Source of the DNA: Actinomycetes bacterium
Lineage (GTDB): Bacteria; Actinomycetota; Acidimicrobiia; Acidimicrobiales; CADCSY01
Length of the DNA: 61,722 bases
Direction: 5' to 3'
NCBI GenBank assembly: GCA_025464025.1
Contig: JAODBP010000236.1
Location: forward strand, 1-61,722
Of the stretch, positions 46,012 to 54,899 are shown piece after piece. The notes under the pieces are model-generated. The model worked only from the letters and a program-made list of their open reading frames with translations. It was not told where the DNA came from and made no database searches. Position 1 is the first letter of the stretch. Each line of letters opens with the position of its first letter. The translations under genes were made by a program, and so were the position numbers.

Positions 46012-46662
46012 ATGACCCGGGTCTTCCTGCTCGACGACCACGAGATCGTCCGGCGGGGCATGCGGGAGCTGCTCGAGGCCGAGGACGACCTCGAGGTGGT
46101 CGGCGAGGCGTCCACCGCCGAGGAGGCGTTGATGCGCATCCCGGCGACCACGCCCGACATCGCCGTGCTCGACGTCCGCCTCGGCGACGGCAACGGGATC
46201 GAGGTGTGTCGCGACGTCCGCTCGGCGCACCCGGAGATCCAGTGCCTGATGCTCACCTCGTACGCGGACGACGAGGCGCTCTTCGACGCCATCATGGCCG
46301 GTGCGGCCGGCTACGTCCTCAAGCAGGTGCGGGGCGCCGAGCTGATCGACGGGATCCGGCGCGTCGCCGCCGGCCAGTCCCTCCTCGACCCGTCGCTGAC
46401 GTCGCGGGTGCTCGAGCGGCTCCGCCACGCGCCCGAGGAGGACGAGCGGTTCAAGTCGCTCACCGAGCAGGAGCGCAAGATCCTCAACCTCCTGGCCGAG
46501 GGGATGACGAACCGCCAGATCGGTGCCGAGCTGTTCCTCGCCGAGAAGACGGTGAAGAACTACGTGTCCAACATGCTGGCCAAGATGGGCATGCAGGGTC
46601 GCACCGAGGCCGCCGTGTACGCGGCCCGCCTCGCCGAGCGGCAGACGAAGCGCGGCGGCTGA
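46012..46662 (+). CDS. DevR/DosR-like response regulator 1
   Basis: A 216-residue regulator closely resembling mycobacterial DosR (DevR). REC has Asp54 ('AVLDVRLGDGNGIEVCRD'), conserved 'LTSYADDEALFDAI' and Lys104. The C-terminal helix 'AEKTVKNYVSNMLAKMGM' matches the DosR recognition helix, where two Lys and an Asn contact the box GGGACT-WW-AGTCCC. The ATG at 46012 begins at the REC beta1 strand. Directly downstream are two boxes of that type before the multicopper oxidase gene. Confidence 0.93.
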   Translation: MTRVFLLDDHEIVRRGMRELLEAEDDLEVVGEASTAEEALMRIPATTPDIAVLDVRLGDGNGIEVCRDVRSAHPEIQCLMLTSYADDEALFDAIMAGAAGYVLKQVRGAELIDGIRRVAAGQSLLDPSLTSRVLERLRHAPEEDERFKSLTEQERKILNLLAEGMTNRQIGAELFLAEKTVKNYVSNMLAKMGMQGRTEAAVYAARLAERQTKRGG

Positions 46663-46699
46663 CCGGGACCAAGGTCCCGAACGATGTGACCGTCGGCCC
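46662..46699. promoter_or_regulatory. Tandem DosR-like boxes upstream of multicopper oxidase
   Basis: Box A: ACCGGGACCAAGGTCCCGAA (46662-46681) matches the mycobacterial consensus TTSGGGACTWWAGTCCCSAA at about 16 of 20 positions; its core is an almost perfect palindrome. Box A2: GTGACC-GT-CGGCCC (46686-46699), 21 bp (two turns) further. The gene starts at 46736. Confidence 0.75.
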
Positions 46700-46735
46700 T
46701 GCCGGATCGTCCCCGGCCGTGCCGATGATCGGGAC

Positions 46736-48073
46736 ATGGGCGACGTTGCATCGGATCGGCAGGACGGCCTCGCGGTCGTCGGCATCTTCTTGGGCCTCCT
46801 GGCCCTCCTCGGCATGGTGTTCTCCGTCGGGCTCGCCGTGCGGGCGACCGACGATGCGAAGCGCGTCGGGACGGTGGCCACCAGCGCCGGCCGCGCCGTC
46901 GAGGTGGCGCTCTCGGAGTTCACGATCGACCCGGCCATGCCCAGCGTGGCGGTCGGCGGGGCGCTGAAGGTCACCAACAAGGGTTCGGTGGCCCACAACC
47001 TCGCCGTCCAGGGCACCGACCTGAAGACCCCTGACGTCGCAGCCGGCGCGTCGGTGACGCTCGACGTCTCGTCGCTCGCCGTCGGCGAGTACACGATCAT
47101 CTGCGCCGTGCCCGGCCACGAGGGCTCGGGCATGACGGGGATGCTCCACATCGTCGAGGGCGCCGGTGGCTCGGCCGCGGCGACGCCGCCGACCTCGGCC
47201 ATGTCGGCAGAGGCCATGGACGAGGCGATGGCGGCCCGGACCAAGGCGTTCCCGGCCAAGACGTCCGGCGTCGGCGGACAGGACATGGCACCGAAGGTGC
47301 TGGCCGACGGGACGAAGGAGTTCGATCTCACGGCCAGCGAGTTCGACTGGGAGGTCGAGCCCGGCAAGGTGGTCAAGGCGTGGGGCTACAACGAGCAGGT
47401 CCCGGGGCCGACCATCCGGGTCGGCGTCGGCGACCACGTGAAGATCGTGCTCGAGAACGAGCTGCCCGAGTCGACGGTGATCCACCCCCACGGGATGCTC
47501 GTGCCGAACGCGATGGACGGCGTCCCGGACATCACCCAGGCCCCGATCAAGCCGGGCGAGAGCTTCACGTACGAGTTCACCACCCGTGAGCCGATGGTGG
47601 CGATGTACCACTCGCACCACGACGCGGCCAAGCAGGTCACCAACGGCCTGCTCGGTGCCCTCTACGTCGGTGCGATGCCGCTGCCGGCCGGCACGCCCAC
47701 GCCCACCGTCGACATGCCGATGGTCCTCAACGACGCGGGGGCGATCGGCTACAGCCTGAACGGCAAGTCGTTCCCGGCCACGGCGCCGATCGTCGCCAAG
47801 CAGGGCGACTGGATCAAGGTCGACTACATGAACGAGGGCCTCCAGATCCACCCGATGCACCTGCACGGGATGCCGCAGCTGGTCATCGCCAAGGACGGCT
47901 ACCCGCAGACGCCTCACCTCGAGGACACGGTGCTCGTCGCCCCCGGCGAGCGGGTCTCGGTCCTGGTCCACGCCACCGAGGTCGGCACCTGGGCCTGGCA
48001 CTGCCACATCCTCACCCACGCCGAGCGCGAGGACGGGATGTTCGGGATGGTCACCGCCCTGGTCGTGCAGTGA
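46736..48073 (+). CDS. Multicopper oxidase (two-domain) with extra N-terminal cupredoxin domain
   Basis: A 445-residue exported or membrane-anchored copper enzyme. TM/signal at about 11-36. An N-terminal blue-copper domain has ligands His87, Cys123, His128, Met133 ('CAVPGHEGSGM'). The following two cupredoxin domains have all four copper motifs: 'HPHG' (250-253), 'HSH' (292-294), 'HPMHLHG' (372-378) and 'HCHILTHAEREDGM' (422-435). This is a two-domain MCO of the type with T1 copper in domain 2; it is related to CuNIR by fold but differs in T1 position. Location behind DosR-like boxes suggests a role in hypoxia, NO or copper stress. Confidence 0.9.
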   Translation: MGDVASDRQDGLAVVGIFLGLLALLGMVFSVGLAVRATDDAKRVGTVATSAGRAVEVALSEFTIDPAMPSVAVGGALKVTNKGSVAHNLAVQGTDLKTPDVAAGASVTLDVSSLAVGEYTIICAVPGHEGSGMTGMLHIVEGAGGSAAATPPTSAMSAEAMDEAMAARTKAFPAKTSGVGGQDMAPKVLADGTKEFDLTASEFDWEVEPGKVVKAWGYNEQVPGPTIRVGVGDHVKIVLENELPESTVIHPHGMLVPNAMDGVPDITQAPIKPGESFTYEFTTREPMVAMYHSHHDAAKQVTNGLLGALYVGAMPLPAGTPTPTVDMPMVLNDAGAIGYSLNGKSFPATAPIVAKQGDWIKVDYMNEGLQIHPMHLHGMPQLVIAKDGYPQTPHLEDTVLVAPGERVSVLVHATEVGTWAWHCHILTHAEREDGMFGMVTALVVQ

Positions 48074-48098
48074 CGACCGTGAGACGAGAGGTGGCGCC

Positions 48099-48346
48099 AT
48101 GAGGCGACGAGCTGGCGACGTCGGAGAGCAGCGGGGCGAACAGCTCGATCCCAGGGTGCCGGAGGAGCCATGCTGCTTCCCGCATGCCGCCCTGCTCATC
48201 GAGGCGATCCTGGTCGTCGACGTCCAGCCGAGCCGGCTGGCCGAGGTCCAGCGGGCCGTCGTCGTACCGCTCGAGCTCGAGATGGTCGCCCAGACCGCGA
48301 GCCCGAGGACAGCGGCGGGTCGTGTCGCCCGAGCGCTCCGCCGAAC

Positions 48347-48350
<4 letters not shown>
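48099..48350 (+). CDS. Small hypothetical protein coupled to the HDAC-like gene
   Basis: An 83-residue ORF with ATG at 48099. The N-terminal half carries 'EEPCCFPHAALLIEAILVV', hydrophobic in the middle, and the C-terminus is basic. The stop codon overlaps the start of the deacetylase gene (GTGA), which argues that it is translated. No motif or family is recognised; a real gene is likely but not proven. Confidence 0.5.
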
Positions 48351-49357
<1,007 letters not shown>

Positions 49358-49358
49358 C

Positions 49359-49763
49359 ATGATCGACACGATCGCTGTCGGTGTCGACGGCTCGCCCGAG
49401 AGTCGTCGAGCCTTCGAGTGGGCGGCCGGCCTCGCTGCCGGCCTGGGGGCCGGTCTCGTGCTCGTGCACGCCGTCGGACTGCTCGAGCACCGGGACGACC
49501 CCGAGCACCGCATCGCCGCCGACCGGCTCCGGCACCTCGTGGCCCCCGGCCTGCTCGTCGAGCAGGTGGTCCGCCCCGGCGACCCGGTCGTCGTGCTCGA
49601 AGCGGTGGCCGGCGAGCGGCACGTGGACCTGCTCGTCGTCGGGGCTCGAGGCGCCGGTGGTCCATCGAACGCCCTCCTCGGCAGCACCAGCAGCCAGCTG
49701 CTCCGACGTTCGACGATCCCGGTCACGGTCGTGCCGGCGGCCGAAGGGCCCGAGCGCGGCTGA
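49359..49763 (+). CDS. Universal stress protein (USP)
   Basis: A 134-residue single-domain USP. Starts 'IDTIAVGVDGSPESRRAFEWAAGLAA' (split over 2-28), and ends with the ATP-binding motif 'GARGAGGPSNALLGSTSSQ' (G-x2-G-x9-G-S). It starts one base after the deacetylase stop. DosR regulons in mycobacteria contain several USPs, so this is an expected member. Confidence 0.93.
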   Translation: MIDTIAVGVDGSPESRRAFEWAAGLAAGLGAGLVLVHAVGLLEHRDDPEHRIAADRLRHLVAPGLLVEQVVRPGDPVVVLEAVAGERHVDLLVVGARGAGGPSNALLGSTSSQLLRRSTIPVTVVPAAEGPERG

Positions 49764-49798
49764 CGACCGAAGGCCCGGGCTCGTGGGACCTTCGGCCC
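49763..49798. promoter_or_regulatory. Tandem DosR-like boxes upstream of a membrane protein
   Basis: Box B2: ACGACC-GA-AGGCCC (49763-49776); Box B: GGGACC-TT-CGGCCC (49785-49798). The cores are 22 bp apart, similar to the pair at 46665/46686. The next gene starts at 49868. Confidence 0.65.
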
Positions 49799-49867
49799 TA
49801 CGAGTGGAGGGCCTGCCGGGCGGACCATGACGACGTACCCACTACGTCGAACGAAGGGATCGAAGCC

Positions 49868-50455
49868 ATGCTCACCAGCTCCGATGCGGTCACTGGCACC
49901 AAGGGGGAGTTCGAGTCGATCACGGCTCGCATCCGCACCCGTGCCCACGCCCGCCGCGCCATCATCGAGGCCGTCATCGTCGCCGTCCTCGTCGTCGGCG
50001 GAAGCCTCCTGGCCTGGGGTGGCGGCTTCGCCACCAACATGGTCCACGACCAGCTCGCCGACCAGAAGATCAGCTTCCCGGCCAAGGGCTCGCCGGCCCT
50101 CGACCCGAAGACCTACCCCGGCCTCCAGCAGTACGGCGGCCAGGCCGTCGACAGCGGCCCCAAGGCCAAGGCCTACGCCAACGAGTACATCAAGGTCCAC
50201 CTCGCCGGGATCGCCGGCGGCAAGACCTACTCGCAGGTGAGCGAGGAGTCCCGGGCCAACCCCGACGACGCCAAGCTGGCCGGTCAGGTCCAGTCCCTGT
50301 TCCGGGGCGAGACGCTCCGCGGCCTCCTGCTCTACGCCTGGGGCTGGTCGGTGGTCGGCATGCTCGCCACCATCGTGAGCTGGGCTGCCTTCGCCGGCGC
50401 CGCAGTGGTCCTGCTGGCCCTGCTGTACGGGCTCTCCCGCCCGCAGCACTCCTGA
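49868..50455 (+). CDS. Two-TM membrane protein of unknown function
   Basis: A 195-residue protein with TM helices at about 32-55 ('IIEAVIVAVLVVGGSLLAWGGG' region) and about 158-185. The loop between them is outside or inside but has the conserved-looking 'DQKISFPAKGS' and 'GGKTYSQVSEESR'. Similar proteins in actinobacteria are often mis-named as LigA; this is an impression not a match. It is preceded by tandem DosR-like boxes, so it is a likely hypoxia-induced membrane protein. Confidence 0.8.
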   Translation: MLTSSDAVTGTKGEFESITARIRTRAHARRAIIEAVIVAVLVVGGSLLAWGGGFATNMVHDQLADQKISFPAKGSPALDPKTYPGLQQYGGQAVDSGPKAKAYANEYIKVHLAGIAGGKTYSQVSEESRANPDDAKLAGQVQSLFRGETLRGLLLYAWGWSVVGMLATIVSWAAFAGAAVVLLALLYGLSRPQHS

Positions 50456-50471
50456 TCCACCCGGTTCCCCA

Positions 50472-50516
50472 GTGACGAGCGGTCGGTGCCTCGGCATCGG
50501 CCGCTCGCCGCGTCAC
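50472..50516. terminator. Long hairpin between membrane protein and GNAT genes
   Basis: The 45-nt element folds around TC at 50491-50492: AGCGGTCGGTGCC pairs with GGCATCGGCCGCT (wobble at two positions), with outer GTGACG/CGTCAC. It lacks a U-tract but should form a stable stem. Confidence 0.55.
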
Positions 50517-50532
50517 GAGTGAGGTGGCAGCC

Positions 50533-51069
50533 ATGATCGTCGAGCAGGAGCAGGTCGCACTGACGGACGGGCGGATGGTCGACGTGCGCCCGATCCGACC
50601 GGACGATGCCCAGCGGTTGGCCGAGCTCCACGCCCGCCTCTCACCCGAGTCGGTCCGGCGCCGCTACTTCACCGCCCACCCGGTGCTGTCGCCGACCGAG
50701 CTGCACCGCTTCACCCACGTCGACGGCGACACCCGGTTGGCGCTCGTCGCCATCCTCGACGACGCCATCGTCGGTGTGGGCCGCTACGAGTCGATCCCCG
50801 ACACCGGGACGGTGGAGGTCGCCTTCGTCGTCCGCGACGACCTCCAGGGGCTCGGCCTCGGGTGCCGCCTCGTCGAGCTCGTGGCCGCGGCGGCCGCGGC
50901 GCACGGGAAGACCGAGCTCCTGGCCGAGACGCTCCCCGAGAACCAGGCGATGCGCCGCGCCCTCCACCACGCCGGCCGGACGACCTCGACGTTCCGGGAC
51001 GGCGTCGTCGAGGTGCGGGTGCCGATCGGCGTCGTCACAGGTAGTCGAGCTGCCGAGCCGCCGCCGTGA
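50533..51069 (+). CDS. GNAT family N-acetyltransferase
   Basis: A 178-residue GNAT. 'VDVRPIRPDDAQRLAELHARLSPESVRRRYFTAHP' is spread over about 15-50 and the acetyl-CoA pyrophosphate loop 'RDDLQGLGLGCRLV' lies at about 101-114. This subgroup resembles the catalytic domain of actinobacterial protein acetyltransferases (Pat-type). The ATG at 50533 is preferred over an in-frame GTG at 50524. Its 3' end overlaps the convergent acetyl-CoA hydrolase by 35 bp. Confidence 0.9.
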   Translation: MIVEQEQVALTDGRMVDVRPIRPDDAQRLAELHARLSPESVRRRYFTAHPVLSPTELHRFTHVDGDTRLALVAILDDAIVGVGRYESIPDTGTVEVAFVVRDDLQGLGLGCRLVELVAAAAAAHGKTELLAETLPENQAMRRALHHAGRTTSTFRDGVVEVRVPIGVVTGSRAAEPPP

Positions 51070-52315
51070 GCTCGACGCGGAACTGCGGAGCGGCGATGGC
51101 GATGAGCGCCGCCGCCCGTTGCCGGATCGAACGGCCACGGAGCTGGGCGACGCCGTGTTCGGTCACGATGTGGTCGACGGTGTTCTTCGAGGTGGTGACC
51201 ACGGCCCCCGGCGTGAGGGTCGATCGGATGCGGGACACGGTCCCGCCCCGGGCCGTGGCGGGGAGCACGATGAACGCGCTGCCGCCGTCTGATGCCATCG
51301 CCCCCCGGGCGAAGTCGGCCTGGCCGCCGCTGGACGACCAGTAGCGCCCGTCGACCGTCTCCGAGGCGCATTGGCCGAGCAGGTCGACCTCGACCGTGGC
51401 GTTGACCGACACGAACCGGGGCTCGGACGCGATGACCGCGGGGTCGTTGACCTGATCGACCGGCTGCAGCTCGACGCCGGAGTTCTCGTGCACGAAGTCG
51501 TACAGCCGCTGGGTGCCGAGCACGAAGGTGGTGACGGCCTTGCCGGGCGCCCGGCGCTTCCGGAGGCCGGTCGCCGCACCGGACTCGATGAGGTCGACGA
51601 AGCCGTCCGAGAGCAGCTCGGTGTGCACGCCGAGGCCGCGGTGCCCGTGGAGGGCGGCGAGCAGGGCGTTGGGGATGGCCCCGATGCCGGCCTGCAGGGT
51701 GGCGCCGTCGGGGATCCGCTCGGCCACCAGCTCGGCGATGTGGCGTGACGCCTCGCTCGCCTCGGCCGGCGGCACCTCGAGGAGCTGGCGATCGGCGCGC
51801 GTCCAGCCGACGACCTGGCTGACATGGACCTGGTTGCCCCCGAACGTGCGCGGCATGTGGTCGTTGACCTCGAGGAAGAACGGCACCTGCCCGATCAGCG
51901 GGCCCACGTAGTCGCAGTTGGTGCCGAGCGAGAAGTAGCCGTGCCGGTCCATGGGGGCGGCGGCCGCGAGCACGAGGGAGCAGCGGGTGGACTCCCGGAG
52001 CAGGCGGGGCACCTCGCTGAAGTGGTTGGGGACCAGCTCGCACTGCCCGGCGTGGAACGCCGGCCGGGTGACGCTCGACAAGAAGTACGAGACGTGGCGG
52101 AGGTGGTCGCCGAACGCGCCGTGGAGGTAGGGCCGGTCGTGGAGGGCGTGCATCTGGTGGACGCGGACCCCGTCGAGGTCGGGGGCCGCCGCCTCGATCG
52201 CATCGAGCAGGGCGACGGGCTCGCCGTTGGCCAAGGGCACGATGAGGTCGGCACCGGCCACGATGTGGGCGAGGACGGCCGACGGCTCGATGGGCCCGCG
52301 GTCGATGTTCGTCAC
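51035..52315 (-). CDS. Acetyl-CoA hydrolase/CoA-transferase family protein
   Basis: A 426-residue family I CoA-transferase (4-hydroxybutyrate/acetyl-CoA hydrolase type). Typical blocks are 'LQAGIGAIPNALLAAL' (about 211-226), 'VHTELLSDGFVDLIESG' (about 234-250), 'SVNATVEVDLLGQ' and 'SGGQADFARGA' . It exchanges or hydrolyses acyl-CoA, controlling acetate/acetyl-CoA levels. GTG at 52315 is the first usable start. It is divergent from the DevS-like kinase. Fits fermentation-type adjustment during low oxygen. Confidence 0.9.
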   Translation of the reverse strand: MTNIDRGPIEPSAVLAHIVAGADLIVPLANGEPVALLDAIEAAAPDLDGVRVHQMHALHDRPYLHGAFGDHLRHVSYFLSSVTRPAFHAGQCELVPNHFSEVPRLLRESTRCSLVLAAAAPMDRHGYFSLGTNCDYVGPLIGQVPFFLEVNDHMPRTFGGNQVHVSQVVGWTRADRQLLEVPPAEASEASRHIAELVAERIPDGATLQAGIGAIPNALLAALHGHRGLGVHTELLSDGFVDLIESGAATGLRKRRAPGKAVTTFVLGTQRLYDFVHENSGVELQPVDQVNDPAVIASEPRFVSVNATVEVDLLGQCASETVDGRYWSSSGGQADFARGAMASDGGSAFIVLPATARGGTVSRIRSTLTPGAVVTTSKNTVDHIVTEHGVAQLRGRSIRQRAAALIAIAAPQFRVELTAAARQLDYL

Positions 52316-52406
52316 CTCGGCCGACGTTACGGGGTGGCGCCGTCGCCCTGAGGGGTGTCGGCCGCCGCGCACTAGCGTCGAGTCATCGCTTCGACCAAGG
52401 GTGGTC

Positions 52407-53561
52407 ATGCCGACGCGTAGCGCAGGTTCCCACGCTGGCATCGCCCAGCTCCGCCGGCTGCTCGACGCCGTCATGTCGATCGGCACCGACCTCGACCTCC
52501 CGATCGTGCTCGAGCGGATCGTCACCACGGCACGGGACCTGGTCGATGCCCGGTACGCCGCCCTCGGTGTCCTCGACCGGGATCGGACGGGTCTGTCCGA
52601 GTTCATCACGGTGGGGCTCACCGACGAGGAGCGGGCCGCCATCGGCGACCTGCCGAAGGGCCACGGGATCCTGGGGCTGCTGATCGTGGATCCGAAGCCG
52701 CTGCGGCTGCCCGACCTCCACGCCCACCCCGACAGCTTCGGGTTCCCGCCCAACCACCCGCCGATGACGAGCTTCCTCGGGGTGCCGCTCTACGTGCGGG
52801 GCGAGGTGTTCGGGAACCTGTACCTCACCGACAAGCAGGACGGGGCCGGGTTCTCCGACATCGACGAGGAGCTGGCCATGAGCCTGGCCGCGGCCGCGGC
52901 CGTCGCCATCGACAACGCTCGGCTGCACGAGCGGTCCCAGGAGCTGTCGATCCTGAGCGATCGCGAGCGGATCGCCCACGACCTGCACGACACGGTGATC
53001 CAGCGACTGGTGGGCACCGGTCTGGTGCTCCAGGCGACGGTTCGCCTGGTGGACCGCCCGGAGGCGGTCGAGCGGATCGAACGGGTCGTCGACGACCTGG
53101 ACGAGACGGTGCGCCACCTCCGCTCGGCCATCTTCGAGCTCGACACCCACCGCGCCCCGGGGCGCAGCGTGCGGCTCGAGGTCGTCCAGCTCGCGGCCGA
53201 GGCCGGGCGGGGGCTCGGGTTCGACCCGATCGTTCGCCTCGACGGTCCCATCGACGCCGCGGTGACGGACGAGGTCGCCGCCCACCTGCTGGCCGTGCTC
53301 CGCGAGGCGCTCTCCAACGTGGCTCGGCACGCGCAGGCACGCCGCGTCGAGGTGCGGGTCGACGTGAGCACCGACCTGGTCCTGGAGGTCGAGGACGATG
53401 GCGTCGGCCTGCCCGCCATCGAAGCCCGGGCCGGTGCGGGGCTGCGGAACATGGTCAGCCGGGCCGAGGCCCTCGGCGGCCGGGCCGACGTGAGCGCTGC
53501 TGCCGGCGGGGGCTCGATCGTCCGCTGGGTCGTGCCGCTGGCCCCGTCGTCGGTCGGGTAG
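52407..53561 (+). CDS. GAF-domain sensor histidine kinase (DevS/DosT-like)
   Basis: A 384-residue cytosolic kinase. One GAF domain (about 25-172) is similar to GAF-A of mycobacterial DevS, including 'VDPKPLRLPDLHAHPDSFGFPPNHPPMTSFLGVPL'-type blocks; His117 in 'NHPPM' is a good candidate for the heme ligand region. DHp 'RERIAHDLHDTVIQRLVG' has phospho-acceptor His194, followed by HATPase ('DDGVGL', 'GAGLRNM'). DevS usually has two GAFs; this has one. It should phosphorylate the DevR-like regulators at 46012 and 54040 in response to O2, NO or CO, by analogy. Confidence 0.92.
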   Translation: MPTRSAGSHAGIAQLRRLLDAVMSIGTDLDLPIVLERIVTTARDLVDARYAALGVLDRDRTGLSEFITVGLTDEERAAIGDLPKGHGILGLLIVDPKPLRLPDLHAHPDSFGFPPNHPPMTSFLGVPLYVRGEVFGNLYLTDKQDGAGFSDIDEELAMSLAAAAAVAIDNARLHERSQELSILSDRERIAHDLHDTVIQRLVGTGLVLQATVRLVDRPEAVERIERVVDDLDETVRHLRSAIFELDTHRAPGRSVRLEVVQLAAEAGRGLGFDPIVRLDGPIDAAVTDEVAAHLLAVLREALSNVARHAQARRVEVRVDVSTDLVLEVEDDGVGLPAIEARAGAGLRNMVSRAEALGGRADVSAAAGGGSIVRWVVPLAPSSVG

Positions 53562-53574
53562 CCGCCCACGCAAA

Positions 53575-53588
53575 GGGTCCAACGGCCC
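53575..53588. promoter_or_regulatory. DosR-like box C
   Basis: GGGTCC-AA-CGGCCC upstream of the gene at 53621. A CACCCTGGGGTGGTG element begins 37 bp from the box start and is repeated at the same offset from the box at 55713. Confidence 0.6.
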
Positions 53589-53620
53589 TGGTCGCGCCGG
53601 TCGCCGGTCGCCACCCTGGG

Positions 53621-54043
53621 GTGGTGCAGCGATCCGTGGATGCGTCCCACGTGGTGGAGGTGCCGATCGGTCGCGCCCACGCCATCCTGCTGGGTGACCC
53701 GACCGGCATCGTCCGGCCGTCGGGGGTGTCCGCCATCGGGAGGAGCGTCGACCTGGAGGTCGGCCCGGCCCGTCGCCGGGACGAGGAGGTGCTGGTGCCC
53801 GTGCACGTGCGGTCGCTCGGTGGCGGGCCGTTCCGGGAGCTGGCGGCCGACCTCACCGTCGTCGCCGCCGGGGAGGGCGCACGCGTGGAGCTGCGCGGGA
53901 CCTACCGCTGGGACGGCCGTGGCGACGGCTACGGCGGCGGCGTCCTCGCCCACCGCGTTGCCCGGTGGCTGGCGAACGACCTCGTCCACGGGGTGGGCGA
54001 GCGGCTGGTCGAGCGAGCCCGGGCCGGCGAGGTGGTCGGCTAG
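53621..54043 (+). CDS. Hypothetical protein under DosR-like box
   Basis: A 140-residue protein with no known motif. The pattern of alternating strands ('VEVPIGRAHAILLGDP', 'VDLEVGPARRRDEEVLVPVHVRSL', 'ELAADLTVVAAGEGARVELRGTYRW') and a C-terminal helix suggests an SRPBCC-like fold, which I cannot confirm. GTG start with no good Shine-Dalgarno. Its stop overlaps the convergent DevR2 stop by four bases. Such box-linked unknown proteins are common in mycobacterial DosR regulons. Confidence 0.7.
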   Translation: MVQRSVDASHVVEVPIGRAHAILLGDPTGIVRPSGVSAIGRSVDLEVGPARRRDEEVLVPVHVRSLGGGPFRELAADLTVVAAGEGARVELRGTYRWDGRGDGYGGGVLAHRVARWLANDLVHGVGERLVERARAGEVVG

Positions 54044-54696
54044 CGATCGCCGTGGCGCGGGTGCTGGTGCTCGTCCCGGCGGGCGGCGTAGACCGCCGCT
54101 TCCGTCCGACGTCGCATGCCGAGCTTCGACAGGACGCTCGACACGTAGTTCTTGACCGTCTTCTCGGCCAGGTAGAGGCGGTCGCCGATCTGGCGGTTGG
54201 TCAGGCCGTCGGCCAGCAGCATCAGGATCTTCTGCTCTCGATCCGTCAGGCGGGCGAACCGCTCGTCCTCGACGGGCGCGGCCCGGAGGCGCTCCAGCAG
54301 GCGCTGCGTCAGCACGGGGTCGAGGAGGGACTCCCCGGCCGCGACTCGGCGGATCGACTCGATCAGCTCCCGACCCCGGACCTGCTTGAGGGCGTAGCCA
54401 TGGGCGCCGGCGACGACGGCGTCGAAGAGCGCCTCGTCGTCGGCGTACGAGGTGAGCATCAGGCATCGGACCTCGGGGTGCGACGAGCGGATCTCGCGGC
54501 ACACTTCGATGCCGTTGCCGTCCGGGAGGCGGACGTCGAGCACGGCGACGTCCGGGTGGGTCGGGGGGATCCGGGCCAGCGCCTCTTCGGCCGTGCCGGC
54601 CTCACCGCAGACCTCGATGTCCTCCTCGTGCTCCAGGAGCTCGCGCAGGCCGCGCCGGATGATCTCGTGGTCGTCGAGCAGGAACACCCTCGTCAT
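54040..54696 (-). CDS. DevR/DosR-like response regulator 2
   Basis: A 218-residue DosR paralogue of the protein at 46012. REC: Asp54 ('AVLDVRLPDGNGIEVCRE'), 'LTSYADDEALFDAV', Lys104. HTH recognition helix 'AEKTVKNYVSSVLSKLGM' is like DosR and regulator 1. The ATG has a strong Shine-Dalgarno (gggagga). Its promoter shares a region with four DosR-like boxes, so autoregulation is likely. Two DevR regulators with one kinase nearby is a notable arrangement. Confidence 0.93.
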   Translation of the reverse strand: MTRVFLLDDHEIIRRGLRELLEHEEDIEVCGEAGTAEEALARIPPTHPDVAVLDVRLPDGNGIEVCREIRSSHPEVRCLMLTSYADDEALFDAVVAGAHGYALKQVRGRELIESIRRVAAGESLLDPVLTQRLLERLRAAPVEDERFARLTDREQKILMLLADGLTNRQIGDRLYLAEKTVKNYVSSVLSKLGMRRRTEAAVYAARRDEHQHPRHGDR

Positions 54697-54731
54697 GATC
54701 GGATCCTCCCGGCGTCGGCCGCCGGGCGCCA

Positions 54732-54806
54732 GGGTCCTAGGTCCTCTGGCGTACGGGACCGGAGGCACGTCGGGACCGGCGGCGCCGACGTCGGGACCTT
54801 CGACCC
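54732..54806. promoter_or_regulatory. Cluster of four DosR-like boxes in a divergent promoter
   Basis: Cores: D GGGTCC-TA-GGTCCT (54732-54745), E GGGACC-GG-AGGCAC (54755-54768), E' GGGACC-GG-CGGCGC (54772-54785), F GGGACC-TT-CGACCC (54793-54806). D and F are the best two. The spacing E'-F is 21 bp. The region is shared by DevR2 (minus) and the USP genes (plus). Confidence 0.65.
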
Positions 54807-54842
54807 TCCTGCCGACCCGGCCGGTGACGGAAGGTGAGGCCA

Positions 54843-54893
54843 TGAGGACATCGCCCCGCATCGCCGTCGGCATCGACGGCTCGGCCGGCTGAG
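54843..54893 (+). pseudogene. 16-codon USP N-terminal remnant or leader peptide
   Basis: ATG at 54843 reads 'MRTSPRIAVGIDGSAG' then TGA. 'IAVGIDGS' is the start of a universal stress protein. The next ORF (54900) is in the same frame seven bases after the stop. This may be the trace of a truncated USP domain, or a translated leader for the next gene. A good Shine-Dalgarno-like ggaagg precedes it. Confidence 0.5.
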
Positions 54894-54899
54894 CGAGCG

